64,000 bases of DNA from JALQUL01 sp040382935 (GTDB lineage: Bacteria > Pseudomonadota > Gammaproteobacteria > Burkholderiales > Burkholderiaceae_C). The translations under genes and the position numbers were made by a program. The stretch lies in the NCBI GenBank assembly GCA_040382935.1, contig JBEIEP010000008.1, forward strand, positions 1-64,000, given 5' to 3'. Under the pieces are notes generated by a model. The model saw only the letters and a program-made list of their open reading frames with translations. It was not told where the DNA came from and ran no database searches. Within the stretch, counting starts at the first letter, position 1. Every line of letters starts with the position of its first letter. Positions 52,215-61,524 of the stretch are shown here, piece after piece.

Positions 52215-52808
52215 ATGAATACGCCTCGCAAAGCCAATCCCCTTTCTACCTTGATTTTTGCCAGCCGCTGGCTGCAGGTGCCTTTGTACCTAGGCCTGAT
52301 CATTGCCCAAGGGGTGTACGTTGTTCACTTTTTGGTGGAAATGACCCATTTGGTAGAAGCCGTCATGGGTGACCAGGCGGCGCTGCAAAGTTTGATTAAC
52401 AGCATAGGCTACAAAACAACAGCCACCGTCGATGGCCTAAGCGAAACCATCATTATGTTGGTGGTGCTGGCCATGATAGACGTGGTGATGATCTCTAACC
52501 TGCTGATCATGGTGATCGTAGGCGGCTATGAAACCTTTGTGACCCGCATGAACTTAGAGGGGCACCCCGACCAGCCCGAATGGTTGAGCCACGTCAACGC
52601 ATCGGTGTTAAAGGTGAAACTGGCCACAGCCATTATTGGTATCTCGTCGATTCATTTGCTCAAGACTTTTATCAATGCGGCCAATTACGACGACAAGGTC
52701 TTGATTTGGCAAACGGTGATCCATATTGCATTTTTGTTCTCGGCGCTGGCGATTGCCTACACCGATCGATTAATGCACCACCCTAGCCCACCAAAGGGTG
52801 GCCATTAA
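52215..52808 (+). CDS. TIGR00645 (YqhA-like) membrane protein
   Basis: The protein has three to four membrane helices (WLQVPLYLGLIIAQGVYVVH; MLVVLAMIDVVMISNLLIMV; AFLFSALAIAYTDRL) and the SRWLQVPLYLGL start of the UPF0114/TIGR00645 family. Its function is unknown. It is divergent from acs and stands alone. Confidence 0.85.
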   Translation: MNTPRKANPLSTLIFASRWLQVPLYLGLIIAQGVYVVHFLVEMTHLVEAVMGDQAALQSLINSIGYKTTATVDGLSETIIMLVVLAMIDVVMISNLLIMVIVGGYETFVTRMNLEGHPDQPEWLSHVNASVLKVKLATAIIGISSIHLLKTFINAANYDDKVLIWQTVIHIAFLFSALAIAYTDRLMHHPSPPKGGH

Positions 52809-52912
52809 CTCGCCCGTGCCAAGTCAGCCCCGTGTCGTGTTCGGGATGTAGCCTTTCGAATGCGCCTTGTGGGGCCAATCCACACGCTTTCAACTTTTAC
52901 TGCTAACAACCC

Positions 52913-54466
52913 ATGTCCACCACCATCAAAGCCGCCGACCTGATCGAATCCGTTGCCGCCGCGCTGCAATACATCAGCTACTACCACCCCGCCGACTACA
53001 TCGCCCACTTGGCACGGGCCTATGAACGCGAGCAAAGCCCAGCGGCCAAAGATGCTATTGCGCAAATCTTGACCAATAGCAAAATGAGTGCTACCGGGCA
53101 TAGGCCCATATGCCAAGACACCGGTATCGTGAATGTGTTCCTAAAGGTAGGCATGAATGTGCGCCTAGAGGGCTTTACCGGATCCTTGGACGATGCCATC
53201 AACGAGGGTGTGCGCCGTGGCTACAACCATCCCGACAACACCTTACGGGCGTCTGTGGTGGCTGACCCCCAGTTTTTGCGGAAAAACACCAAGGACAACA
53301 CCCCTGCAGTGATTTTTACCGAGCTTGTTCCGGGTGACACGCTGGAGGTAACGGTAGCGGCCAAAGGCGGTGGTAGCGAGAACAAAAGCAAAATGATCAT
53401 GCTCAACCCCGGTGACTCGGTGGTCGATTGGGTGCTCAAAACCGTGCCCACTATGGGCGCAGGCTGGTGCCCACCCGGTATGCTGGGCATAGGCATTGGC
53501 GGCACGGCAGAAAAAGCCGTTTTGATGGCCAAAGAAAGCCTGATGGACGACATCGATATGTACGAACTGCAGGCCAAGTCCAACCAAGGCGCGGCGCTCA
53601 CCCCGGTGGAAGAACTGCGCCTAGAACTGTATGAAAAAGTCAATGCGCTGGGTATTGGTGCGCAGGGTTTGGGTGGCTTGACCACCGTGTTGGATATTAA
53701 GATCAAGATGTACCCCACCCACGCGGCCAGCAAGCCCCTGGCCATGATCCCCAATTGCGCTGCCACCCGCCATGCGCACTTTGTGATGGACGGCAGCGGG
53801 CCGGTCTACCTTGACCCACCCTCTCTTGACCTGTGGCCCAACGTGAACTGGAAGCCCGATACCCAAAAAAGCAAACGGGTGGATTTGAATGCGCTAACCA
53901 AGGCCGAAGTGGCCAGTTGGCAACCCGGCGACACGCTTTTGCTTAACGGCAAAATGCTCACCGGCCGCGACGCTGCGCACAAGCGCATTCAACAAATGCT
54001 GCAAAAAGGCGAGGCCTTGCCAGTGGACTTTACCAACCGTGTCATCTATTACGTAGGGCCGGTAGACCCGGTTAAAGACGAAGCTGTGGGCCCGGCAGGC
54101 CCCACCACTGCCACGCGCATGGACGGCTTTACCGAGATGATGCTGGCGCAAACCGGCTTGATCGCCATGATAGGCAAAGCTGAGCGCGGCCCCGTGGCGA
54201 TTGAAGCGATTAAGAAGCACCAGAGCGCCTACCTAATGGCGGTGGGCGGTGCGGCTTATTTGGTGAGCAAAGCCATCAAGACGGCCAAGGTGGTGGGCTT
54301 TGCAGACCTGGGCATGGAGGCGATTTACGAGTTTGACGTGGTCGATATGCCGGTCACTGTGGCGGTGGATTCTGGGGGTACCAGCGCCCACATTACCGGG
54401 CCAGCAGAATGGCAAAAGAAGATTGCCACCGGTGCCTTCAAAAACATCCCTATCGCCACCCCTTAA
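52913..54466 (+). CDS. fumA: Fumarate hydratase, class I (iron-sulfur)
   Basis: Class I fumarase hydrates fumarate to malate with a [4Fe-4S] cluster. The protein has the RPICQDTGIVNVFLKVGM motif with the first cluster cysteine, then VSPTMGAGWCPPG-like TVPTMGAGWCPPGMLGIGIG, CAATRHAHF, and GPTTATRMDGFTEMMLAQTG in the C-terminal swivelling domain. The 517 residues match the family. It is 7 bp before murI. Confidence 0.93.
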   Translation: MSTTIKAADLIESVAAALQYISYYHPADYIAHLARAYEREQSPAAKDAIAQILTNSKMSATGHRPICQDTGIVNVFLKVGMNVRLEGFTGSLDDAINEGVRRGYNHPDNTLRASVVADPQFLRKNTKDNTPAVIFTELVPGDTLEVTVAAKGGGSENKSKMIMLNPGDSVVDWVLKTVPTMGAGWCPPGMLGIGIGGTAEKAVLMAKESLMDDIDMYELQAKSNQGAALTPVEELRLELYEKVNALGIGAQGLGGLTTVLDIKIKMYPTHAASKPLAMIPNCAATRHAHFVMDGSGPVYLDPPSLDLWPNVNWKPDTQKSKRVDLNALTKAEVASWQPGDTLLLNGKMLTGRDAAHKRIQQMLQKGEALPVDFTNRVIYYVGPVDPVKDEAVGPAGPTTATRMDGFTEMMLAQTGLIAMIGKAERGPVAIEAIKKHQSAYLMAVGGAAYLVSKAIKTAKVVGFADLGMEAIYEFDVVDMPVTVAVDSGGTSAHITGPAEWQKKIATGAFKNIPIATP

Positions 54467-54472
54467 CCCATT

Positions 54473-55252
54473 GTGAGCGCCGCACCGATTGCCGTGTTTG
54501 ACAGTGGTGTTGGGGGCCTGAGCATTTTGCAGGCCCTTCGCGCCCAACTGCCCTACGAAAACTTTTTGTACTTTGCCGATACCCTTAACGCCCCCTACGG
54601 CGAAAAAGAAGAGGCATGGATACACGACCGCACGGTGCAAGTGGCTGAAGACTTGTTAGCCCGAGGCGCCAAAGCGGTGGTGGTGGCCTGCAATACGGCA
54701 ACGGCAGCGGCCATTGCCACACTGCGCCAACGCCATCCCTTGGTGCCTTTTGTGGGCATTGAACCGGCCATTAAACCTGCTGCGCACCATACCAGTACGG
54801 GACACGTGGGCGTGTTGGCCACGCAACGCACATTGGCCAGCCGTAAATTTAAGCTGGCAACACAGGACATTTTGCCTGGCGTGGCGCTGCACCTGTGCGC
54901 CGCTACCGGGTTGGCTTGGGCGATTGAGCAAGGTGACACCGCGCAAATTAACGCGCTACTTGACCGGCACCTGGTCACCCTGCCGCCTTTTGGGACGGCA
55001 CAGGGACAGATCGACACCTTGGTGCTGGGGTGTACCCACTACCCTTTTGTACGGGCCGCCATTGAACAACGGATAGGCCCAAACGTGCACATTGTGGACA
55101 ACGGCCAAGCAGTGGCCCGGCACACCCACAACCTGCTGACCCATTTGAACCTGCTCAATGACAACGAGGCCAACGGCCAACTCACTTTACAGGCCAGTGC
55201 GCAAATTGAGGCCTTGCAAGCCTTTGCCCAACGGGCTGGGATTTCACAGTAG
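54473..55252 (+). CDS. murI: Glutamate racemase
   Basis: MurI makes D-glutamate for peptidoglycan. It has the catalytic cysteines in VVVACNTATAAA and VLGCTHYPF, and the start motif IAVFDSGVGGLSILQAL with the aspartate and serine of the active site. The start is GTG 54473; its 259 residues fit. It follows fumA directly. Confidence 0.93.
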   Translation: MSAAPIAVFDSGVGGLSILQALRAQLPYENFLYFADTLNAPYGEKEEAWIHDRTVQVAEDLLARGAKAVVVACNTATAAAIATLRQRHPLVPFVGIEPAIKPAAHHTSTGHVGVLATQRTLASRKFKLATQDILPGVALHLCAATGLAWAIEQGDTAQINALLDRHLVTLPPFGTAQGQIDTLVLGCTHYPFVRAAIEQRIGPNVHIVDNGQAVARHTHNLLTHLNLLNDNEANGQLTLQASAQIEALQAFAQRAGISQ

Positions 55253-55273
55253 CACGCTTAACCGACCACCGCG

Positions 55274-56734
55274 CTAGGCCGCAGCTTCGCGCTCCTTGGC
55301 AGGCAACTGCCCCAACAATGAAAACGGCAAAGTTTGCTTGACCAGCACGACGGTACATGGCGCTTGCATCGCCACCTTCATTGGCACCGTGGCCAAAAAG
55401 CGTTGGGATTTGAGGCCGTGGGTGGAGGCACCCATCACAATCACGCTAACGTCATTGCCTACGGCAAATTCGATCAAGGCCTGTGCCACATCCCCAGACT
55501 CCAAGACGTGATGGGACGTTTGATGCCCCCGCAAGTCCAAGGGCTGCGCCCAAAGCTGCAAGCGGGTCAAGTACTGGCGATGAACCGTTGTTTCGCTTTG
55601 TTCATCACAAAACGCGTTGGTTTGATTGGGTGAAATCACCGTTACACAGACCAATCTGGCGCCAGGGCGCGTACCCAGCGAGCGCTCGACCGCTTGGCGT
55701 AACGAGTACAAGGTGGCATCTGTCACGTCGCGATGGGGGACGGCAACCATCACTATAGGCACCAACTCCAATTGCTCAGTAGGTTTGGGGCTGGGTTGGT
55801 ATTGCATACCTGCCGCCTTTACCCAACGCCTCAGGTGCTCCCAAAAACCGGTTCCCTGCGTACGTTGCCCACGGGCTGTCAGCTCTACCTGGTCGGGATT
55901 TCGCAAATCAATGGCCAGGTGCGCAGCAGAGGGGTAGCGGCTGGCTGCCAAAGGGGCCAGGCAGCGCAAAATAACCTCTTGCAACCAATCGGGCGTATCT
56001 GGATTGAGCCTTTTGGGTGGCACCGGGTCCATCCACAGGCGTTGGCGCAAACCCCCTGCGGTTTGAGGCGTTCCAAAAGGCAATTCGCCCGTGACCAACT
56101 GATACAGCATGACGCCAATGGCAAACACGTCGCTGCGCGGGTCTCCTCTCACCCCTACCACCTGCTCTGGTGCTATCCACGCGGGTGACCCCACGGCTTT
56201 TCGCAATTGTTCAGCGTGCAAATCCGGGTAATGGGCGTAGCAGGACAATCCAAAATCCAGCAACACGGCAGAGCCGTCGTTTCTGATCATCACATTGGCA
56301 GGTTTCAAATCGTGGTGTACGACTTCCTGCAAGTGCAATTTATGCACTGCCGTCGCAACAGCTTGACCAAGGCCAGCAATCTCAGCCGGCTGGGGGCGTT
56401 GGTCTGTTGGCAATTCTTCCCAAAGGCTCAAGGTACGCCCTTGCACATATTCCATCACTAGATAGGGGAGCCGTTGCAGATCGCCCGCGGCCACAAACCG
56501 AGGCATGTGACTCCCCTGAACGGCCTGAAGGATCTGATGCTCGACTTCGAAACTGACAATGTTTTCGGCACCGTCGCTTTGTGTCATGCGCGGCACTTTC
56601 ATCACCATCGGAAAGCCCGGACCTAGCGTCCCATCGGCATAGGTGACGCTGTAGATATGCGCCATGCCACCCGCGTGGATGCATGTCTGGATTATGAAGC
56701 CGTCGTACAGCGCCCCCGGCTCCAGTAGGGTCAT
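55274..56734 (-). CDS. Serine/threonine kinase fused to a universal-stress domain
   Basis: The N-terminal part (residues about 15-290) is a Hanks-type kinase: a glycine loop (GGMAHIYSV), the lysine in VMKVPRM, the catalytic VHHDLKPANVMI, DFGLS, and SPAWIAPEQVVG. The remaining 140 or so residues resemble UspA (VPIVMVAVPHRDVTDATLYSLRQ shortened here to VMVAVPHRDV, then VIVMGASTHGLKSQRF and CTVVLVKQ), without the full ATP loop. The gene overlaps the metallophosphatase gene by ATGA. The pair may form a small signalling operon; substrates are unknown. Confidence 0.85.
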   Translation of the reverse strand: MTLLEPGALYDGFIIQTCIHAGGMAHIYSVTYADGTLGPGFPMVMKVPRMTQSDGAENIVSFEVEHQILQAVQGSHMPRFVAAGDLQRLPYLVMEYVQGRTLSLWEELPTDQRPQPAEIAGLGQAVATAVHKLHLQEVVHHDLKPANVMIRNDGSAVLLDFGLSCYAHYPDLHAEQLRKAVGSPAWIAPEQVVGVRGDPRSDVFAIGVMLYQLVTGELPFGTPQTAGGLRQRLWMDPVPPKRLNPDTPDWLQEVILRCLAPLAASRYPSAAHLAIDLRNPDQVELTARGQRTQGTGFWEHLRRWVKAAGMQYQPSPKPTEQLELVPIVMVAVPHRDVTDATLYSLRQAVERSLGTRPGARLVCVTVISPNQTNAFCDEQSETTVHRQYLTRLQLWAQPLDLRGHQTSHHVLESGDVAQALIEFAVGNDVSVIVMGASTHGLKSQRFLATVPMKVAMQAPCTVVLVKQTLPFSLLGQLPAKEREAAA

Positions 56735-57510
56735 CGCCCGACCTCGAGGCGCTCTGCAAAGAAGGCGGGAAGCTTGGCCCGGCGTATGGCTTCGGCTGCC
56801 TGCTGGCTGTCATAGGGTACGCGACAAAAGGTAAGCGTTTGTTTGGTGGTGTCAAAAATCGAGTACATGGCCAAGGGGTTGCCGTCCCTAGGTTGGCCCA
56901 CCGATCCAACGGTCGCGACCCATCGCCTATGACCCCCGACAGGCATGGCCACACCGGCAGTGGGAGCAAAGGCCATGATGTCACCGTTGCGCCCCTCATA
57001 GTAAAGGGTGTGGTGATGCACATGACCACAAAACACCCACGTTGCGGGACTCATGACCATTTGGTCACCCTCTTCAGAGGTGATAAAGGCATTGTCTAAG
57101 CAATCTGCAGCAGCCAGTGCATCACTTACATAGTGCCAATCTTCAGGATCGTAGGCGCTTGCGTGTACGAAAAGGCATTCACCCAAACTGGCGGTCATGG
57201 GCAATTGATCAAGAAAGGTTCTGTGTTCAGGCGTTAAGGTATCGTGCGTCCATTGAGCCGAGCTGCTACCCAAGGTCTTTGACTCCACAGGAACATTGAC
57301 CGCCATCTCATCGTGGTTGCCCTTTACTGCAATCGAACCTTTAGCGACCATCGCCTGCACGGCGTCTACCACTGCGCCAGGATCACCACCATAGCCAACA
57401 AAATCACCCAAAAACACGTACTTATTGACGCCCTTGCTCTTTGCATCGGCCATACAGGCGTTAAAAGCTTGTATGTTCGAATGAATATCTGATAGCAAAG
57501 CCAACTTCAT
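56731..57510 (-). CDS. Metallophosphatase family protein (calcineurin-like)
   Basis: The five metal-binding blocks are present: SDIHSN, LGDFVGYGGDP, KGNHDEM, a FVHAS segment and GHVHHHT. Such YfcE-type or MJ0936-like phosphoesterases cut phosphate esters; the exact substrate is unclear. It sits upstream of the kinase in one operon, so a reverse role in the same pathway is tempting but not shown. Confidence 0.85.
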   Translation of the reverse strand: MKLALLSDIHSNIQAFNACMADAKSKGVNKYVFLGDFVGYGGDPGAVVDAVQAMVAKGSIAVKGNHDEMAVNVPVESKTLGSSSAQWTHDTLTPEHRTFLDQLPMTASLGECLFVHASAYDPEDWHYVSDALAAADCLDNAFITSEEGDQMVMSPATWVFCGHVHHHTLYYEGRNGDIMAFAPTAGVAMPVGGHRRWVATVGSVGQPRDGNPLAMYSIFDTTKQTLTFCRVPYDSQQAAEAIRRAKLPAFFAERLEVGR

Positions 57511-57725
57511 TATGAGCGTCGCGATTAAAAGTAGAAATCAAGTCAAGCGGCCAATGCGGTCTTTTGAACCAAAAATAGCACACCGGGTACTACCTTGATT
57601 ATTGACTAAAAAGCGGCTGGTCGACGCATCAAAAGCGGCCTAGATGCGTCTAAAAATGGCGTATTGAAGCAATCAATCGCAGATATGAGGTGCCGGCCCC
57701 GAAAAAGCCTGCACTAAATGATGGG

Positions 57726-57801
57726 TGGTAGGACGTACAAGATTCGAACTTGTGACCAACGGATTAAAAGTCCGCTGCTCTACCAACTGAGCTAACGTCC
57801 C
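57726..57801 (-). tRNA. tRNA-Lys (anticodon TTT)
   Basis: The 76-nt gene has a full cloverleaf with CCA. It starts GGGACGTTAGCTCAGTTGGT, has the anticodon loop CTTTTAA and the T arm ending GTTCGAATC. The anticodon reads AAA and AAG. Confidence 0.95.
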
Positions 57802-57860
57802 ACTAAGCATAATATTATAGCCGGATTTGGACGCTCCCAAGGAACCTTTGCATTTAGACC

Positions 57861-58646
57861 CTAGGGTGCCAATCGACTGATGACGCAATTGGCAGCGACC
57901 ATGCCAAAAACGGCAGTCACAGTGACCAACGAGCCATAACCAGCGCAGTTCAGTGCGGCCCCGCCTCCAGTCAAATCCATACCCTGCGGCCTTTCTATGG
58001 GTTCAGCGCTGTACACACAGGCCATACCCAGTTTTTGACCTGCTTGAACCTTGGGCTTTGCGCTTTCTCTCGACTCGCGCCTTAACTGATACCTTAGCTT
58101 GGCCAAGAGCGGATCGTGGGTCACCGCGGCCAGATCAGTGACCTGCACGGCTTGGGCCTGACGTTTACCCCCGGCCGCACCAACGCATATATGGTAAGGG
58201 TACCCTTTGGCTTGTTTAAGGGCCCAGCGGGCCATCGCTAGTTTGGCGTTGAACTGGTCGCAGCAATCAATGACTGCATCAACCGTCTGCCCGTTAAGCA
58301 ACAAAGGCCAATTGTCGGGCGTGACGAAATCGTCTAAGGCGTTCACTTGGAGCGCTGGATGAATGCGCAGTAGACGCTCTCGCATGGCCAGCACTTTGCT
58401 TTGCCCTATCGTTTCACGCAGGGCGTGGACCTGCCGATTCAGATTGGACGGGCTGATGTGATCCAGATCAATCAGTGTCAACTGACCCACCCCAGAGCGA
58501 GCCAAGGCCTCAGCGGCCCACGAGCCTACGCCGCCTAACCCTACAACCACGACATGACTGGCCTGCAAACGCTCCAATCCGGGCGTACCCACCAATCGTG
58601 CCAGACTGGTCCAAGGCCTATCGTCCTCACCGGCCTGTGACGCCAT
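57861..58646 (-). CDS. tcdA: tRNA threonylcarbamoyladenosine dehydratase
   Basis: TcdA cyclises t6A at position 37 of certain tRNAs to ct6A. It is an E1-like enzyme with the ATP-binding GLGGVGSWAAEALARSGVG, the DHISPSNLNRQ motif and an ICVGAAGGKR segment, and ends with CVYSAEPIE and ALNCAGYGS. The 261-residue size fits. It is 4 bp after cpoB on the same strand. Confidence 0.9.
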   Translation of the reverse strand: MASQAGEDDRPWTSLARLVGTPGLERLQASHVVVVGLGGVGSWAAEALARSGVGQLTLIDLDHISPSNLNRQVHALRETIGQSKVLAMRERLLRIHPALQVNALDDFVTPDNWPLLLNGQTVDAVIDCCDQFNAKLAMARWALKQAKGYPYHICVGAAGGKRQAQAVQVTDLAAVTHDPLLAKLRYQLRRESRESAKPKVQAGQKLGMACVYSAEPIERPQGMDLTGGGAALNCAGYGSLVTVTAVFGMVAANCVISRLAP

Positions 58647-58650
58647 AGGT

Positions 58651-59532
58651 CTACTTGATTGCTTTCAACCGCCCTGCCGACGCTACCGCTGCGTCCGATT
58701 GGGGATAAAGGCGTATGAGGTCTTCGAGTGATTTTTTCATGCCTCTTATATCTTTTAACTCCAACTGGCAGTTGGCAACACCCAACAAGGCTTCAGGGGC
58801 TTTGGCATTGCCAGGGTCACGTGTCAAAAACGCACGGTAGGACTGCATGGCCATTCCAAAATCGCGCAGCGCGTATTGTGCATTTGCCAACCATAGCATG
58901 GCAGTGGTGGTGTAGGCGCTTCGCGGGCGTGATGCTAAAAATTCGGTGAACAACTTTTGCGATCTGACGTAATCTGCTGCCTGAAAACTGACTAATGCGG
59001 CATCAAATTCACGCCTCTCGTCTTGCGTCACCCAAACATCAACACCATTGATCTGCACCTGAACGGGCTCTAGTTTGGCCAGACGCACCTCAAAGTTCAC
59101 CAGCTTAGGGCCTACGCCTTGCACCTGGTCGTCTGCAGCCTTTTGCCATTTACGGGCATCTGCGGTGTCGCGTTGCAAGACTTCTTGGGCCCCCCGCACA
59201 ACCGCAAGTTCCCCTTTAGAAGCGTCCAGTTGAACCTGAAATTCAAGCAACAACTTCCGAAGTTGGGTACTCTGATCACGGTCGGCAGCCAAGCTAGTCT
59301 CCAGCGCAGTCACTCGTTCCGCCAATTTATTTGCAGCCTGTTCACCTGCCGCTATTTGTTGCGTCAACCCCAAATTTTGCTTTCTCAACTCCAGTATGGC
59401 ACGCCTGGCATCTTCGTCCTCGAAAAGCCCGGCACGCCCAACACCCGGTAAACAAATCAGACTTAAAGCTAACAAAGTAGACCGTAAGACAGGCCCGTTG
59501 GGATTGCAAAAGGATTGAAGGATTAACTGCAT
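58651..59532 (-). CDS. cpoB: Tol-Pal associated protein CpoB (YbgF)
   Basis: CpoB links peptidoglycan synthesis to outer-membrane constriction. The protein has a signal peptide (STLLALSLICLPGVGRAGLF), a coiled-coil segment (about residues 40-110) and C-terminal TPR repeats (FQAADYVRSQKLFTEFLA, FGMAMQSYRAFLTRDPGN). It is 18 bp after pal. Confidence 0.9.
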   Translation of the reverse strand: MQLILQSFCNPNGPVLRSTLLALSLICLPGVGRAGLFEDEDARRAILELRKQNLGLTQQIAAGEQAANKLAERVTALETSLAADRDQSTQLRKLLLEFQVQLDASKGELAVVRGAQEVLQRDTADARKWQKAADDQVQGVGPKLVNFEVRLAKLEPVQVQINGVDVWVTQDERREFDAALVSFQAADYVRSQKLFTEFLASRPRSAYTTTAMLWLANAQYALRDFGMAMQSYRAFLTRDPGNAKAPEALLGVANCQLELKDIRGMKKSLEDLIRLYPQSDAAVASAGRLKAIK

Positions 59533-59550
59533 AGTAATCGTGCCAAAGGT

Positions 59551-60162
59551 CTAGCGATAAAAAAGTTCTACGCGGCGATTCTTTGCTAACGCCTCGTCGG
59601 TGCTTGCAGGATCGGAAGGCTTTTCCTCGCCAAAACTCACACTTTCAATTTGGGCTTCGGACACACCCATTAGCGTCAAAGCACGTGCGACTGAATCAGC
59701 GCGGCGTTGCCCGAGCGCCAAGTTGTATTCATTGCTGCCGGTGGCGTCTGTATGTCCCTCTATCGCAGCGCGGCGATTGCGATTGGCTTTTAACCACCGG
59801 GCGTGTGCATCAAGTACCGGCATGAACTCGGGGCGGATCTGAAAACTGTCAAGGTCAAAGTAAAGGACTTTGGTGACGTTGGCGGGTGCATCGCCCACTT
59901 TGAGTGAGTCCTGAGCGCTCACCTCAGTAACCTGCGGCTGCGTGGTGGCCGTAGATGCGCCGGCGATGGTACTCCCTGTAGCCCTATCAACCCCCGTGCC
60001 CGCAATGCCCCCGGTACCGGTGGTCGTGCCGCCGCTTTGTTGAGGCTTGCCCGACAATAGCGAGGGCGTTTTGTCCTCAACGGGCGGTGCGTCAAGCTGT
60101 ATGCCCGAGGCGCAGCCGCCAAGAAAAACTGAAAAGGCCAGAGCCAATGTGATCGCGTTCAT
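59551..60162 (-). CDS. pal: Peptidoglycan-associated lipoprotein Pal
   Basis: Pal anchors the outer membrane to peptidoglycan. The lipobox is FLGGCASG with cysteine 17. After a Gly/Thr-rich linker the OmpA-like domain is conserved: VLYFDLDSFQIRPEF, IEGHTDATGSNEYNLALGQR, RADSVARALTLMG and KNRRVELFYR. It is 50 bp after tolB. Confidence 0.95.
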   Translation of the reverse strand: MNAITLALAFSVFLGGCASGIQLDAPPVEDKTPSLLSGKPQQSGGTTTGTGGIAGTGVDRATGSTIAGASTATTQPQVTEVSAQDSLKVGDAPANVTKVLYFDLDSFQIRPEFMPVLDAHARWLKANRNRRAAIEGHTDATGSNEYNLALGQRRADSVARALTLMGVSEAQIESVSFGEEKPSDPASTDEALAKNRRVELFYR

Positions 60163-60212
60163 GCCTGATTACTCCTTGCGTCGAAATTCCCTTAGAGGTC
60201 TTTAGCCCCTGT

Positions 60213-61487
60213 TTACTGAAATGTTTTGGCCCATGCCGCTTGCCTGACCTCTCCATCGGCGGTTTGCAACCGTGAGACAACTTTACCGTCCAACGTGACG
60301 GACATCAAAACAGATTTTCCACCTTCTCGGGTAGTGAACAAAAGCAACTTCCCGTTGGGCGAAAACGAGGGACGCTCATCCCACCCACTATTGGTCAACG
60401 AGGTGATTGCTCCACTGCTCAAATCCATCGAATGAAGCCGAAATATGTTACCCGCCAACCGCGAGATATAGGCCATGGTTTTGCCATCCGCACTGAGCGC
60501 GGGCGATGTGTTGTAAGTGCCTGTAAAAGTAACCCGTTCGGCACTACCACCGGTTAAGGCCATCCTGTAAATCTGCGGCGAGCCCCCCCGATCACTAACA
60601 AAATAGAGTTGCTGTCCATCGGCACTGAACGCGGCTTCGGTATCAATAGCAGACGATTGGGACAGGCGTTTTAGACCGGAACCGTCTGCATTCATTAAGA
60701 AAATTTGCGAGCCGCCGTCACGACTCAAGGTCAAGGCAATCTGCCCCCCATCCCGCGACCAGGCTGGGGCACTGTTGGAACCCTTGAAGTTGGCGACTGT
60801 TTGGCGTTGACCATCGCTAACGCGGTGGGTATAGACCACAGGTTTACGGGCTTCAAATGACACATAGGCCAATTGCCCCCCTTTGGGTGACCAACTGGGT
60901 GAAATGATAGGCTCGTTGCTGGTGAGCGCTGCTGCCGCCCCCAGGCCATCGGCGTCGGCAACCCACAGCGTGTAGCGAGACCCCGCTTTGGTGATATAGG
61001 CAATTTGACTGGCAAAAATCCCGCTCTCGCCGGTTAACTTTTCATACACGTGGTTGGCCAGTTGGTGGGCTGCCAAACGCAGGTCGCCGGGTGAAACGGT
61101 CAGTTTTTTTCCTCCGATATCCAGTCCCTTGACCACATCCCATAGCCCAATGCGTAGTTCGAATCGGCCGTCTGGCAATGATGTCACACTGCCCGCAGCG
61201 AGAACGTCAGCGCCTTTTTGTCGCCAAAATCCAAAATCAGGCTTGGATGCATCATCAGCCACAATGCCTTTGGTATCTAAGGCCAACATACTGCCGCTAC
61301 GCTCTAGGTCGGCTTTTATAACGTTGGCGATCGATTGTGGAATCTTGTCCTGCCCTTTGAACTCTGTAACAGCGACAGGAATTTGCGACAAGCCTACACC
61401 GCTGACCTCCACGCGCACTTGCGCCAAGGTGCTTGTCCTAATGAGCATTGCAAAAAAACAGATTGCGACTGAAATACCTATTCGCAT
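60213..61487 (-). CDS. tolB: Tol-Pal system beta-propeller protein TolB
   Basis: TolB is periplasmic and binds Pal. It has a signal peptide, an N-terminal alpha/beta domain and a six-blade propeller with repeats such as SPSWSPKGGQLAYVSFEARK, APAWSRDGGQIALTLSRDGG and RPSFSPNGKLLLFTTREGG. Length is 424 residues. It heads the tolB-pal-cpoB-tcdA block; the tolQRA genes are not in the window. Confidence 0.95.
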   Translation of the reverse strand: MRIGISVAICFFAMLIRTSTLAQVRVEVSGVGLSQIPVAVTEFKGQDKIPQSIANVIKADLERSGSMLALDTKGIVADDASKPDFGFWRQKGADVLAAGSVTSLPDGRFELRIGLWDVVKGLDIGGKKLTVSPGDLRLAAHQLANHVYEKLTGESGIFASQIAYITKAGSRYTLWVADADGLGAAAALTSNEPIISPSWSPKGGQLAYVSFEARKPVVYTHRVSDGQRQTVANFKGSNSAPAWSRDGGQIALTLSRDGGSQIFLMNADGSGLKRLSQSSAIDTEAAFSADGQQLYFVSDRGGSPQIYRMALTGGSAERVTFTGTYNTSPALSADGKTMAYISRLAGNIFRLHSMDLSSGAITSLTNSGWDERPSFSPNGKLLLFTTREGGKSVLMSVTLDGKVVSRLQTADGEVRQAAWAKTFQ

Positions 61488-61524
61488 GTCTCAACAAATG
61501 TTATGTGATCATTGTCAAAAGGCT

